A stretch of DNA of 64,000 nucleotides from the NCBI RefSeq assembly GCF_002101705.1, contig NZ_LQPC01000018.1, positions 1-64,000 on the forward strand, written 5' to 3'. Source of the DNA: Mycolicibacterium iranicum (GTDB taxonomy: Bacteria; Actinomycetota; Actinomycetes; Mycobacteriales; Mycobacteriaceae). The translations under genes were made by a program, and so were the position numbers. Every line of letters begins with the position of its first letter. The stretch's first letter is position 1. Positions 32,555-40,793 of this stretch are shown here, in pieces. The notes under the pieces were generated by a model. The model was not told where the DNA came from. It did not search any database and saw only the letters and a program-made list of their open reading frames with translations.

Positions 32555-33973
32555 GTGCTGCTGGCGTCCTTGAACCCCGCGGCCGTGGCGGCGGGGGCTG
32601 ACCTCGACGACGCGGTGCGCATCGACGGGGTGTCCCTGAGTCGAAGCGATCTGGTCGGGGCGGCGACCTCGGTCGCCGAACGCGTCGGCGGAGCCTCGCG
32701 CGTTGCCGTGCTGGCGACGCCGACCGCCGCGACCGTGCTCGCCGTCACCGGCTGCCTGATCGCCGGCGTGCCCGTCGTCCCGGTTCCCGCCGATGTCGGC
32801 GAGGCCGAGAGGCGTCACATCCTCACCGATTCGGGGGCGCAGGCCTGGCTCGGTGAGCTGCCCGAGGCCACCGGTGGGCTCCCGCACGTCCCGGTGAGAC
32901 TGCACGCGAGGTCGTGGCACCGCTACGCCGAGCCGTCGCCGGACGCCGCCGCGATGATCGTCTACACGTCCGGCACCACGGGCCTGCCCAAAGGTGTGGT
33001 GGTCAGCCGCCGGGCAATCGCCGCCGATATCGACATGTTGGCGCAGGCCTGGCAGTGGACGCCCGACGACACCCTCGTACATGGGTTGCCGATGTATCAC
33101 ATTCACGGCCTGGTGCTGGGCTTGCTCGGGTCGCTGCGGGTCGGAAACCGCTTCGTGCACACCGGGAAACCCAAGCCCGAGTTGTACGCCCATGCGGTCC
33201 GTGAGCTCGGCGGGACGCTGCTTTTCGGCGTCCCGACCGTGTGGTCGCGGGTGGTCGAGAACGGTGACGCGGCGCGCGCGCTGGCACCGGCTCGGCTGCT
33301 GGTGTCGGGAAGCGCCGCGTTGCCGGTGCCGGTGTTCGACGGATTGTCCTCTCTCAGTGGCCATGCGCCGATCGAGCGCTACGGGAGCACCGAGACGCTG
33401 ATCACGCTCAGCACGCTGGCAGAGGGGGAGCGCAGGCCCGGCTGGGTCGGCCTGCCGCTCAACGGAGTGCAAACGCGAGTGATCGCCGACGACGGGTCAG
33501 CCTTGCCGCACGACGGAGAGTCGATCGGCCAGCTGCACGTGCAGAGCCCCACGCTGTTCGACGGCTACCTGAACCGCGCCGACGCGACGGCCGAGGTCCT
33601 CGGCGACGACGGCTGGTACCGAACGGGCGACGTCGCGGTCATCGACGAGGGCGGAATGCACCGGATCGTCGGGCGTGAGTCGGTCGACCTCATCAAAAGC
33701 GGCGGTTTCCGGATCGGCGCCGGCGAGATCGAGGCCGTCCTGCTGGGGCACAGCGGCGTCCGCGAAGCCGCGGTGATCGGGGCGCCGGACGCCGACCTCG
33801 GGCAGCGCATCGTCGCGTTCGTCGTCGGCGATGCGCAGCCCGACGAGCTGATCGACCATGTCGCGCAGCAACTCTCGGCCCACAAGCGGCCGCGCGAGGT
33901 CCGCCTCGTCGAGAGCCTGCCTCGCAACGCGATGGGCAAGGTCCTGAAGAAAGAGTTGGCGCAATGGGTTTGA
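32555..33973 (+). CDS. fadD36: Acyl-CoA synthetase FadD36
   Basis: A 472-residue AMP-forming ligase. The ATP motif is MIVYTSGTTGLPKG, followed by RYGSTETLITLS and DGWYRTGDVAVID; the C-terminal lysine is in PRNAMGKVLKK. Its start VLLASLNPAAVAA and overall sequence match mycobacterial FadD36 (Rv1193), proposed to activate propionate or short acids. GTG at 32555 aligns with that start; the upstream codons at 32534 have no support. It diverges from the NUDIX gene. Downstream, a repeat-derived region leads into the M15 peptidase. Confidence 0.9.
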   Translation: MLLASLNPAAVAAGADLDDAVRIDGVSLSRSDLVGAATSVAERVGGASRVAVLATPTAATVLAVTGCLIAGVPVVPVPADVGEAERRHILTDSGAQAWLGELPEATGGLPHVPVRLHARSWHRYAEPSPDAAAMIVYTSGTTGLPKGVVVSRRAIAADIDMLAQAWQWTPDDTLVHGLPMYHIHGLVLGLLGSLRVGNRFVHTGKPKPELYAHAVRELGGTLLFGVPTVWSRVVENGDAARALAPARLLVSGSAALPVPVFDGLSSLSGHAPIERYGSTETLITLSTLAEGERRPGWVGLPLNGVQTRVIADDGSALPHDGESIGQLHVQSPTLFDGYLNRADATAEVLGDDGWYRTGDVAVIDEGGMHRIVGRESVDLIKSGGFRIGAGEIEAVLLGHSGVREAAVIGAPDADLGQRIVAFVVGDAQPDELIDHVAQQLSAHKRPREVRLVESLPRNAMGKVLKKELAQWV

Positions 33974-34007
33974 AGCTCGCCGAGATGCGCAACCCGGCGG
34001 CCCGGGG

Positions 34008-34670
34008 GTGAGGCTCGCCCCGCGAGCGCGCGTGTCTGCACAGCGACGCGCCGCAATTCCCGGCATTTCACGCACGCTCGTCGCGATCGGTAGCGCGCTG
34101 GCTGCCGTGCTGGCGTCGGCCTGCGGCCACGCGCCCGAGGTGATGCTCGTCCAAACCAGCATCACCGTGCCCCCGGCGCCCATCGCTGCGGCTCCGCCCG
34201 CCGACACACTGTCCATCGGTGCGGCGGCTGTCGACACCACCGGCGGCTGGCTTCCCGACGGCACCATGCTGTCGCCGTTCGATTCCACCAATCCGATACT
34301 TTCGCAACTCGATCCGGCACTGCTCTCCGCGGTGCAGAATGCAGCCCGCGCCGCCGAGGCGGCCGGTGTACAGCTCATGGTCACCTCGGGCTGGCGCTCA
34401 AAAGGCTTCCAGCAGAGGCTCTTCGACGATGCCGTGGCCAATTACGGCAGCGTGGAGAGGGCCGCAGAGTTCGTCGCCACCCCGGAGGCGTCCAAACACG
34501 TGATGGGCCAGGCGATCGACATCGGCCCGGTCGTCGCCGATCAGTGGTTGATCGCCAACGGCAGCCAGTTCGGCCTCTGCCAGATCTACGCCAACGAGAT
34601 CTGGCATTTCGAGCTCGCCGCGGATGCGCAGGGGAACTGCCCGCCGTTGAAGCCCAACGCGGCGGGGTAG
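34008..34670 (+). CDS. Exported M15-family D-alanyl-D-alanine carboxypeptidase-like metallopeptidase
   Basis: A 220-residue exported protein. The zinc site is formed by ASKHVMGQAIDIGP (His and Asp of SxHxxGxAxD) and by EIWHFEL (His). Such VanY/DacB-type enzymes trim peptidoglycan stem peptides. GTG at 34008 is the only start giving a signal sequence: a basic n-region (RLAPRARVSAQRR), a hydrophobic core and LASAC, a weak lipobox. That n-region is translated from a dispersed inverted repeat (34023-34080). The mature enzyme starts at about residue 36 with a Pro/Ala-rich linker. Membrane lipoprotein or secreted. Confidence 0.8.
   Translation: MRLAPRARVSAQRRAAIPGISRTLVAIGSALAAVLASACGHAPEVMLVQTSITVPPAPIAAAPPADTLSIGAAAVDTTGGWLPDGTMLSPFDSTNPILSQLDPALLSAVQNAARAAEAAGVQLMVTSGWRSKGFQQRLFDDAVANYGSVERAAEFVATPEASKHVMGQAIDIGPVVADQWLIANGSQFGLCQIYANEIWHFELAADAQGNCPPLKPNAAG
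34023..34080. repeat. Dispersed inverted repeat, copy B
   Basis: CGAGCGCGCGTG (34023-34034) pairs with CACGCACGCTCG (34069-34080) with one mismatch. The loop contains TCTGCACAGCGACGCGCCGCAATTCCCGGCATTTCA, quoted in pieces as a CGACGCGCC and a GGCATTTCA segment shared in form with the other copies. Unlike the other copies it overlaps coding sequence: the start of the M15 peptidase. Confidence 0.75.
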
Positions 34671-34683
34671 CGGTCGCCGGCGC

Positions 34684-34800
34684 CGAGCGTGCGCCGAATG
34701 CCAGAGATTGCCGGCGCGCCGCTGTGCAGACACGCGCGCTCGCGGTGCAGGTGCAGGGGGACGACGCGCCGCTCGCGGTGCAGGGGGACGACGCGCGCTT
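34684..34800. repeat. Dispersed inverted repeat, copy C, with 33-bp duplication
   Basis: CGAGCGTGCG (34684-34693) pairs with CGCGCGCTCG (34733-34742), one mismatch. To its right, CTCGCGGTGCAG recurs at 34739-34750 and 34772-34783 followed by GGGGGACGACGCGC, so a 33-bp unit of the repeat edge is duplicated. It fills the 135-bp gap between the convergent M15 peptidase and dapD genes and may act as a terminator. Confidence 0.72.
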
Positions 34801-34805
34801 CAAAC

Positions 34806-35759
34806 CTAGTTGGCGTGAAGCGCCTCGTTCAGCGTGATGCCCGTGCCGTCGCGCTTGACCACCTCGACCGCGCCGGTCACCGAATTACGCCGGAACAGAA
34901 GGTTGTTCGCACCGGAGAGCTCGCGAGCCTTCACGGTCTGTCCGTCCGAGGTCGTCACCTTGGTGCCCGCGGTGACGTACAGCCCTGCCTCGACGACGCA
35001 GTCGTCGCCCAGCGAGATGCCCAGCCCGGCGTTGGCGCCCAACAGGCACCGCTTGCCGACCGAGATGACCTCGGTGCCACCGCCGGACAGCGTGCCCATG
35101 ATCGACGCGCCGCCGCCGATGTCGGAGCCGTCGTCGACGACGACGCCCGCCGAGATGCGGCCCTCGACCATCGAGTTGCCGAGGGTGCCCGCGTTGAAGT
35201 TGACGAATCCCTCGTGCATCACCGTGGTGCCCTCGGCGAGGTGGGCACCCAGCCGGACGCGGTCGGCGTCGGCGATCCGCACCCCTGAGGGCAGCACGTA
35301 GTCGACCATCCTCGGGAACTTGTCGACACCGTAGACGGCGACCTGACCGCGACGGCGCAGCCGCGCCCGCACCGTCTCGAACCCCTCCACCGCGCACGGG
35401 CCGTGGCTCGTCCACACAACGTTGGTGAGCACGCCGAACAGTCCGTCGGCGTTGAGCCCGTGCGGCGCGATGAGCCGGTGCGACAGCAGATGCAGCCGCA
35501 GGTACGCGTCGTAGGCGTCGATCGCTTTGTCGGCCAGCGACGCGATGGTCGTGCGGACGACGACGACGTCGACGTCGCGGTCCTCGTCGCGGCCCGTCAG
35601 CTCGGCCAACTCGGGCGGAACTTCCGCCACGGACAGGCGTACCGTTCCGGTTTCGCCGTCGCCGCCCAGTTCGGGTGCGGGGAACCAGGTGTCGAGAACC
35701 GATCCGTCGGCCGCGATGGTGGCGACGCCGATGCCGGACGCTCCAGATGCTGAAGTCAC
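34806..35759 (-). CDS. dapD: Tetrahydrodipicolinate N-succinyltransferase DapD
   Basis: A 317-residue left-handed beta-helix enzyme, the same length as M. tuberculosis DapD (Rv1201c). The N-terminal region has [12 protein letters not shown], the middle [23 protein letters not shown] in part and [13 protein letters not shown], and the hexapeptide-repeat domain includes [31 protein letters not shown] and [10 protein letters not shown]. It transfers succinyl from succinyl-CoA to tetrahydrodipicolinate, the step before DapC. GTG at 35759 aligns with the known start; an upstream ATG would add 16 unmatched residues. Confidence 0.96.
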   Translation of the reverse strand: MTSASGASGIGVATIAADGSVLDTWFPAPELGGDGETGTVRLSVAEVPPELAELTGRDEDRDVDVVVVRTTIASLADKAIDAYDAYLRLHLLSHRLIAPHGLNADGLFGVLTNVVWTSHGPCAVEGFETVRARLRRRGQVAVYGVDKFPRMVDYVLPSGVRIADADRVRLGAHLAEGTTVMHEGFVNFNAGTLGNSMVEGRISAGVVVDDGSDIGGGASIMGTLSGGGTEVISVGKRCLLGANAGLGISLGDDCVVEAGLYVTAGTKVTTSDGQTVKARELSGANNLLFRRNSVTGAVEVVKRDGTGITLNEALHAN

Positions 35760-35845
35760 GGTGCCCAAGGCTACCGGTGGGCCTAGCATCGCCTGACGGG
35801 TCCCCACCAGGCCAGGAGGTAGCCACGACCGCCGGAGCCCACGCC

Positions 35846-36754
35846 GTGACGCTGCGTCAGCTGCGCTATTTCGCCGTGCTCGGCGAAGAACTGAACTACC
35901 GGCGCGCCGCGGAGAAGCTCTTCATCACGCAGCCGGCGCTGTCCACCGCGATCAAGCAACTGGAGCACCAGTTCGGTGTCGTGCTTTTCCACCGCAACAC
36001 CCGCGAGGTGGCGCTGACCGATCTGGGCGCCGCCTGGCTGCCGCAAGTGCAGCAGGCGATCTCCGGGGTGGACGCGATCGTCGACAACCTGATCATGCTG
36101 TCCGGCACCCGCCGCGGCGTGCTGCGCGTCGGCTACCTGATCGGCACCGGTGCCGATCTGCTGTTCCGGCTCGTCCGCCATTTCGAGGCCGCCTACCCCG
36201 ACGTCACCGTCGAACCCATCGAATACGACTTCTCGGATCCGACGGCCGGGTTGGCGGACGGCACCACCGAGGTCGCCATCATCCGGCCTCCGGTCGACCT
36301 TCCCGACCACCGCATGCTGATCCTCGACTCCGAGTCGTGGGTGGCGTGTCTGCCGCGCGACCACCGGCTGGCCGAGCGGCACGAGGTCGAGATCGCCGAA
36401 CTGCTCGACGACCCGATCGTGTGCGCCCCGCTGACCGCGGGCACGTGGCGCGACTACTGGCTGGCGATGGACGTCCGCGGCAACCGGCCGCCGACCATCG
36501 CCGCGGTCGCGGCGACCTACGAAGCGGAGACGACGGCCATCGCGCGTGGGCTCGGGATCAGTTTCACGACGTCATCGGTGGCCCGGTTCTACGACCGCCC
36601 CGGCATCGTCTACGTGCCGGTCAGTGACCGGCCGCCCAGCCATACCGCACTGGCCTGGAACCCCGCTGAGCTGACGCCCCAAGCCGATGCTTTGGTCAGG
36701 CACGTCCAATCGCAGTGGAGCTTCGGCGATCGCGACTCCACTGACCCCGACTGA
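35846..36754 (+). CDS. LysR-family regulator
   Basis: A 302-residue LysR protein. The N-terminal helix-turn-helix is [39 protein letters not shown] (within residues 2-40), followed by [17 protein letters not shown] at the effector domain. GTG at 35846 gives the usual LysR start. It lies 106 bp upstream of the amino-acid permease on the same strand and 86 bp from the divergent dapD start. It may control the permease/(R)-amine transaminase operon (inference from position). Confidence 0.85.
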   Translation: MTLRQLRYFAVLGEELNYRRAAEKLFITQPALSTAIKQLEHQFGVVLFHRNTREVALTDLGAAWLPQVQQAISGVDAIVDNLIMLSGTRRGVLRVGYLIGTGADLLFRLVRHFEAAYPDVTVEPIEYDFSDPTAGLADGTTEVAIIRPPVDLPDHRMLILDSESWVACLPRDHRLAERHEVEIAELLDDPIVCAPLTAGTWRDYWLAMDVRGNRPPTIAAVAATYEAETTAIARGLGISFTTSSVARFYDRPGIVYVPVSDRPPSHTALAWNPAELTPQADALVRHVQSQWSFGDRDSTDPD

Positions 36755-36859
36755 TAAGCGCAGGTTATGAGCAGATCAAAACATGAAACTTCCGGTGGTC
36801 GCCGGATGGCGGTTTCCTTTCCCCAGGTGTTCTTCCGACTGGCTTGACCTGGAGCGACC

Positions 36860-38362
36860 ATGACCGACGCAATAGCCCCACCTACTCATTCACCGCGGCG
36901 TGACCTCAGTGCCGAGGACGCCAAGCTGGCCGAACTCGGCTACACGCAAAAGCTCGACCGCTCGGTCGGCAAACTGGCGTCGTTCGCGATCGGATTCGCG
37001 ACCATCAGCGCCACCACCGCCGTCTTCACCGGATTCGGCGCCGGCTACTTCACCGCGGGCGCACCATTCGTGTGGACGCTGCTGCTCGCCGGCGCAGTGT
37101 TCGCCCTGTGGACGTTCATCGCCGCGGACCTGACCGCCAAGCTGCCGCTCGCGGGCTACTCGTATCAGTGGATCAGCCGCATCAACGGACCCAACCTCGC
37201 CTGGTTCACCGGCTTCATCGCGTTGATGGGCTGGGTCTGCGGCATGACCGGAGTCGGCTTCATCCTGTCCGGCTACCTGGGCGGGCTGATGGGCTGGAGC
37301 ATGACTCAGACCACCCAGATCCTGCTCGCGATCGCGGTGGTGTTCGTCTGCGTGCTCATCAACATCTACGGTGTGCGGTTCGCGACCATGGTCAACAACA
37401 TCGGCGTCAGCCTCGAGCTCGTCATCACGGTCGGCGCCACTGCGCTGATCGCCGTCATCGCGTTTTCCGCTCCCGAGAACCACCAGCCGATCTCGGTGCT
37501 GTTCACCGGCGGTGAGTCCGGCGACAAGGACTCCTACATGCTGGCGTGGCTGGCCGCCGCACTCGGGCCGTTCTTCGGGCTCATCGGCGTGGAATCCGGT
37601 GCCGACGTCGCCGAGGAGACCAAGGACGCCCGCCGCGTGGTCCCGAAGACGATGTTCTATGCGCTGATCACATCGATCGTGATCGAGTTCCTGATGTATG
37701 TCGTCTACGTGCTGGCCATCAAGGATCCCGTTGCGGTGGAGGCCAACTCGGCTGCGCCCATCGAGGAGATCATCACCCAGCAGGCAGGCCCCACCGTCAC
37801 GAAGATCATCGTCGCGATCGCGCTGACCAACATCCTCGCGTGCCTGCTGGCCAACATCCTGGTGGCGACCCGGCTGACGTACTCGATGGCCCGCGACAAC
37901 ATGCTGCCGTTCTCCCACGTGTGGCGGCACGTATCCCCGAAGAGCAAGGCGCCGACCTATGCTGTGCTCGGATTGGGTTGCCTGTCAACGGCTCTGCTGC
38001 TCTCGGCGCTGGTCAACGAGAAGGCGTTCAACTACATCATCGGCATCGCGTCGCTGCTGTTCTTCTTCGTCTACATCCTGCAGACCATCGGCCTGCTCGT
38101 CGGCTACAAGCGGGGAACCATCCCCGCGCCGGAACCGGGAACGTTCGACCTGGGCCGGCTCCGGTTGCCGCTCTACATCACCGCGCTGGTGGTGTTCCTC
38201 GGGGTCGCCGTCGCGCTCCTGTTCCTGCCCCAGTTCACCAGCAATAAATGGGTCTTCCTCGGCATCGTGGTGCTCGCCGCGATCTGGTGGGCCACCGGAC
38301 TCAAGTCACGCCTGAGCAAGGGTGACGCCGGCGCGAACTACGCCAAGACCCACGGCCTGTAA
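36860..38362 (+). CDS. APC-family amino-acid/amine permease
   Basis: A 500-residue membrane protein with about 12 segments, typical of the APC superfamily. The first segment has the conserved FAIGFATISATTAVFTGFGAG, segment 6-8 region has LGPFFGLIGVESGADVAEETKDARRVVPK, and the later LVATRLTYSMARDNMLPF is characteristic of GABA/polyamine-type permeases. The C-terminus is cytoplasmic and short. It is followed 43 bp later by the (R)-amine transaminase, so it probably imports that enzyme's amine or amino-acid substrate. Confidence 0.87.
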   Translation: MTDAIAPPTHSPRRDLSAEDAKLAELGYTQKLDRSVGKLASFAIGFATISATTAVFTGFGAGYFTAGAPFVWTLLLAGAVFALWTFIAADLTAKLPLAGYSYQWISRINGPNLAWFTGFIALMGWVCGMTGVGFILSGYLGGLMGWSMTQTTQILLAIAVVFVCVLINIYGVRFATMVNNIGVSLELVITVGATALIAVIAFSAPENHQPISVLFTGGESGDKDSYMLAWLAAALGPFFGLIGVESGADVAEETKDARRVVPKTMFYALITSIVIEFLMYVVYVLAIKDPVAVEANSAAPIEEIITQQAGPTVTKIIVAIALTNILACLLANILVATRLTYSMARDNMLPFSHVWRHVSPKSKAPTYAVLGLGCLSTALLLSALVNEKAFNYIIGIASLLFFFVYILQTIGLLVGYKRGTIPAPEPGTFDLGRLRLPLYITALVVFLGVAVALLFLPQFTSNKWVFLGIVVLAAIWWATGLKSRLSKGDAGANYAKTHGL

Positions 38363-38405
38363 TCCCGGGTCGCTGACCTTCGAACCTCGAAAAGGACTCA
38401 AAGAC

Positions 38406-39422
38406 ATGACTGTTACCGACCAAGGCACCTCCAACCTCGTCGCCGTCGAACCAGGCGCCATCCGCGAAGACACCCCGCCCGGCTCGGTGATCCAGTACAG
38501 CGACTACGAACTGGACACCTCCAGCCCGTTCGCCGGCGGCGTCGCGTGGATCGAGGGCGAGTACATGCCCGCCGAGGAAGCCAAGATCTCGATCTTCGAC
38601 ACCGGCTTCGGGCACTCCGACCTCACCTACACCGTCGCGCATGTGTGGCACGGCAACATCTTCCGGCTCGGTGACCACCTCGACCGCCTGCTCGACGGGG
38701 CCCGCAAGCTGCGCCTCGACGCCGGCTATTCGAAGGATGAGCTCGCGGAGATCACCAAGAAGTGTGTGAGCCTGTCGCAGCTGCGCGAGTCCTTCGTCAA
38801 CCTGACCGTCACGCGCGGTTACGGAAAGCGCAAGGGGGAGAAGGACTTGTCCAAACTCACCCACCAGGTCTACATCTACGCGATCCCGTACCTGTGGGCG
38901 TTCCCGCCCGCCGAGCAGATCTTCGGGACGACGGCCATCGTGCCGCGACACGTGCGCCGCGCCGGCCGCAACACCGTCGACCCCACCATCAAGAACTACC
39001 AGTGGGGCGACCTGACCGCGGCCAGCTTCGAAGCCAAGGACCGCGGCGCCCGCACGGCCATCCTGCTCGACTCCGACAACTGCGTCGCCGAAGGACCCGG
39101 CTTCAACGTGTGCATCGTCAAAGACGGCAAGCTCGCCTCCCCGTCGCGAAATGCATTGCCAGGCATCACCCGCAAGACGGTCTTCGAACTCGCCGATCAG
39201 ATGGGCATCGAAGCCACACTGCGCGATGTCACAAGCCACGAGCTGTACGACGCCGACGAGATCATGGCCGTCACCACCGCCGGCGGCGTCACCCCGATCA
39301 ACACCCTCGACGGGGAGGCGATCGGAAGCGGCGAACCCGGGCCGATGACGGTCGCCATCCGTGACCGATTCTGGGCGCTGATGGACGAGCCCTCGCCGCT
39401 GATCGAGGCCATCGAGTACTGA
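38406..39422 (+). CDS. (R)-selective amine transaminase, fold-type IV PLP enzyme
   Basis: A 338-residue class IV aminotransferase. The cofactor lysine is K196 in DPTIKNYQWGDL, with ILLDSDNCVAEGPGFN and VTTAGGVTPINT as cofactor and substrate contacts. Long stretches, such as NLVAVEPGAIREDTP, ISIFDTGFGHSDLTYTVAHV and GKRKGEKDLSKLTHQVYIYA, match from memory the (R)-amine:pyruvate transaminase of M. vanbaalenii. It transfers an amino group from an (R)-amine to a 2-oxoacid. It is closer to that group than to branched-chain aminotransferase IlvE. AAAGGA precedes the ATG. The permease immediately upstream and the hairpin downstream define a two-gene operon. The natural substrate is not known. Confidence 0.9.
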   Translation: MTVTDQGTSNLVAVEPGAIREDTPPGSVIQYSDYELDTSSPFAGGVAWIEGEYMPAEEAKISIFDTGFGHSDLTYTVAHVWHGNIFRLGDHLDRLLDGARKLRLDAGYSKDELAEITKKCVSLSQLRESFVNLTVTRGYGKRKGEKDLSKLTHQVYIYAIPYLWAFPPAEQIFGTTAIVPRHVRRAGRNTVDPTIKNYQWGDLTAASFEAKDRGARTAILLDSDNCVAEGPGFNVCIVKDGKLASPSRNALPGITRKTVFELADQMGIEATLRDVTSHELYDADEIMAVTTAGGVTPINTLDGEAIGSGEPGPMTVAIRDRFWALMDEPSPLIEAIEY

Positions 39423-39425
39423 GGA

Positions 39426-39467
39426 CGAGCGGTTCGCACGGGTTAACCACACCCGTGCGGATGCTCG
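39426..39467. terminator. Hairpin terminator after the (R)-amine transaminase
   Basis: CGAGC (39426-39430) pairs with GCTCG (39463-39467) and the inner CGCACGGGT with ACCCGTGCG (39435-39443, 39451-39459), giving a stem of about 14 bp with small bulges. It begins 4 nt after the stop codon. The 160 bp from here to dapE hold only the dapE promoter. Confidence 0.7.
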
Positions 39468-39652
39468 TGCCGAGATCAACACCGCGGTTGCGATTGATAC
39501 GGTGCCCTGCCGAGATCGCAGCCGTGATGCCGAATTGGCCTACACCGTTCGGACAGAACTATCCGAAGGCCGGCACGCCCGGGGTCGCTCACGCTGGTCG
39601 CGCCACGCCGCCGACCGGCCCTGGTGGACGGGCGAACGGCTAACGTGGACCT

Positions 39653-40717
39653 GTGCTCGACTTACACGGAGATCCGATCGCTCTGACCGCGGCCCTGGTG
39701 GACATTCCCAGCGAGTCGCGACATGAGACACGGATCGCCGACGAGATCGAGACCGCTCTGCGCGAGCAGACGACCGGCTTCGAGGTGATCCGCAACGGCG
39801 ATGCGGTCCTCGCCCGCACGAACTTCGGGAAGCCGTCGCGGGTGCTGCTTGCCGGACACACCGACACCGTCCCGGCGGCCGACAATGTACCGAGCCGACT
39901 GGCCGACGGGATCCTGCACGGCTGCGGAACCTCTGACATGAAATCGGGCGACGCGGTGTTCCTGCACCTGGCTGCCACCGTCACCGATCCGGCCCACGAC
40001 ATCACCCTGGTCATGTACGACTGCGAGGAGATCGAAGCGTCGGCCAACGGGCTCGGCCGCATCGAACGCGAACTGCCCGACTGGCTGGCGGCCGACGTCG
40101 CAATCCTGGGCGAACCGTCGGGCGGATTCATCGAAGCCGGATGCCAGGGGACACTGCGGGTCATCGTGAGCGTTGCAGGAACCCGTGCGCATTCGGCACG
40201 ATCCTGGCTGGGCGACAACGCGATTCACAAACTCGGTGCGGTGCTGACTCGGCTCAAGGCATACCAGGCGCGCAGCGTCGACATCGACGGCTGCGTGTAT
40301 CGGGAGGGGCTGTCGGCGGTGCGGATCGACGGCGGTATCGCCGGCAATGTGATCCCTGACGCCGCGACGGTCACCGTGAACTTCCGATTCGCACCGGATC
40401 GCAGCGTCGAACAGGCCTACGCGCATGTGCAGGAGGCGCTCGATGGACTCGACGTCACGATCGAACTCACCGACTCGGCCGCGGGAGCCCTGCCCGGTCT
40501 CACCCGACCTGCGGCGGCGACGCTCGTCGAGGCCGCCGGGGGACAGGTGCGCGCCAAATACGGCTGGACCGACGTGGCACGGTTCGCGGCGCTGGGCATT
40601 CCCGCCGTCAACTACGGTCCCGGTGACCCGAACCTCGCCCACCGCGTCGACGAGAATGTCGAGGTCGCCCAGATCACCGCGGTCACCGAGGTGTTACGGA
40701 GATATTTAATCGGTTGA
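39653..40717 (+). CDS. dapE: Succinyl-diaminopimelate desuccinylase DapE
   Basis: A 354-residue M20 metallopeptidase. The metal-binding pattern is [42 protein letters not shown] and [13 protein letters not shown], and a late His is in [11 protein letters not shown]. It cleaves N-succinyl-LL-diaminopimelate to LL-diaminopimelate, the step after DapC, and matches the DapE gene near dapD in mycobacteria (Rv1202). The GTG lacks a ribosome site but is preceded by TAACGT, suggesting a leaderless transcript. Its last codons overlap a promoter-like region for the ABC-F gene. Confidence 0.95.
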   Translation: MLDLHGDPIALTAALVDIPSESRHETRIADEIETALREQTTGFEVIRNGDAVLARTNFGKPSRVLLAGHTDTVPAADNVPSRLADGILHGCGTSDMKSGDAVFLHLAATVTDPAHDITLVMYDCEEIEASANGLGRIERELPDWLAADVAILGEPSGGFIEAGCQGTLRVIVSVAGTRAHSARSWLGDNAIHKLGAVLTRLKAYQARSVDIDGCVYREGLSAVRIDGGIAGNVIPDAATVTVNFRFAPDRSVEQAYAHVQEALDGLDVTIELTDSAAGALPGLTRPAAATLVEAAGGQVRAKYGWTDVARFAALGIPAVNYGPGDPNLAHRVDENVEVAQITAVTEVLRRYLIG

Positions 40718-40719
40718 CC
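40701..40719 (+). promoter_or_regulatory. AT-rich/TTGACC promoter-like element ahead of the ABC-F leader
   Basis: An AT-rich block GATATTTAAT (40701-40710) lies three bases before TTGACC (40714-40719), at the very end of dapE. WhiB7-dependent mycobacterial promoters carry an AT-rich block just upstream of a -35 hexamer. However no good -10 lies 17 bp from TTGACC; GATAAC at 40725-40730 would fit only with the AT-rich block as -35. The assignment is tentative. Confidence 0.3.
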
Positions 40720-40738
40720 GCGCCGATAACCTGAACAC

Positions 40739-40753
40739 ATGCTCTCGCGCTGA
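40739..40753 (+). CDS. Four-residue leader peptide MLSR upstream of the ABC-F gene
   Basis: ATG CTC TCG CGC TGA encodes MLSR followed by a stop, 41 bp before the ABC-F start. It is too short for ordinary detection. Its ATG lies in the left arm of a 9-bp inverted repeat. Very short leader ORFs inside hairpins precede many antibiotic-inducible ABC-F and erm genes, where ribosome stalling on the leader opens the main ribosome site or antiterminates. No strong ribosome site precedes this ATG, so it may be translated from a leaderless start. Evidence is architectural only. Confidence 0.45.
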   Translation: MLSR

Positions 40754-40789
40754 CGGCCCCCGGTCTCTGTTCGCACGACACGAGAGCAT
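40739..40789 (+). promoter_or_regulatory. 9-bp inverted repeat in the ABC-F leader
   Basis: ATGCTCTCG (40739-40747) and CGAGAGCAT (40781-40789) are exact inverted copies. The left arm holds the leader start codon and the right arm ends 4 nt before the ABC-F ATG, so pairing would cover the initiation region of the main gene. This is the geometry of translational or transcriptional attenuation. Confidence 0.55.
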
Positions 40790-40793
40790 CTGC

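Noticed and set aside
36890..37930. 346-residue open frame antisense to the APC permease
   Set aside because: Charged, Asp/Arg/Gln-rich composition reflects the reverse of a hydrophobic membrane protein.
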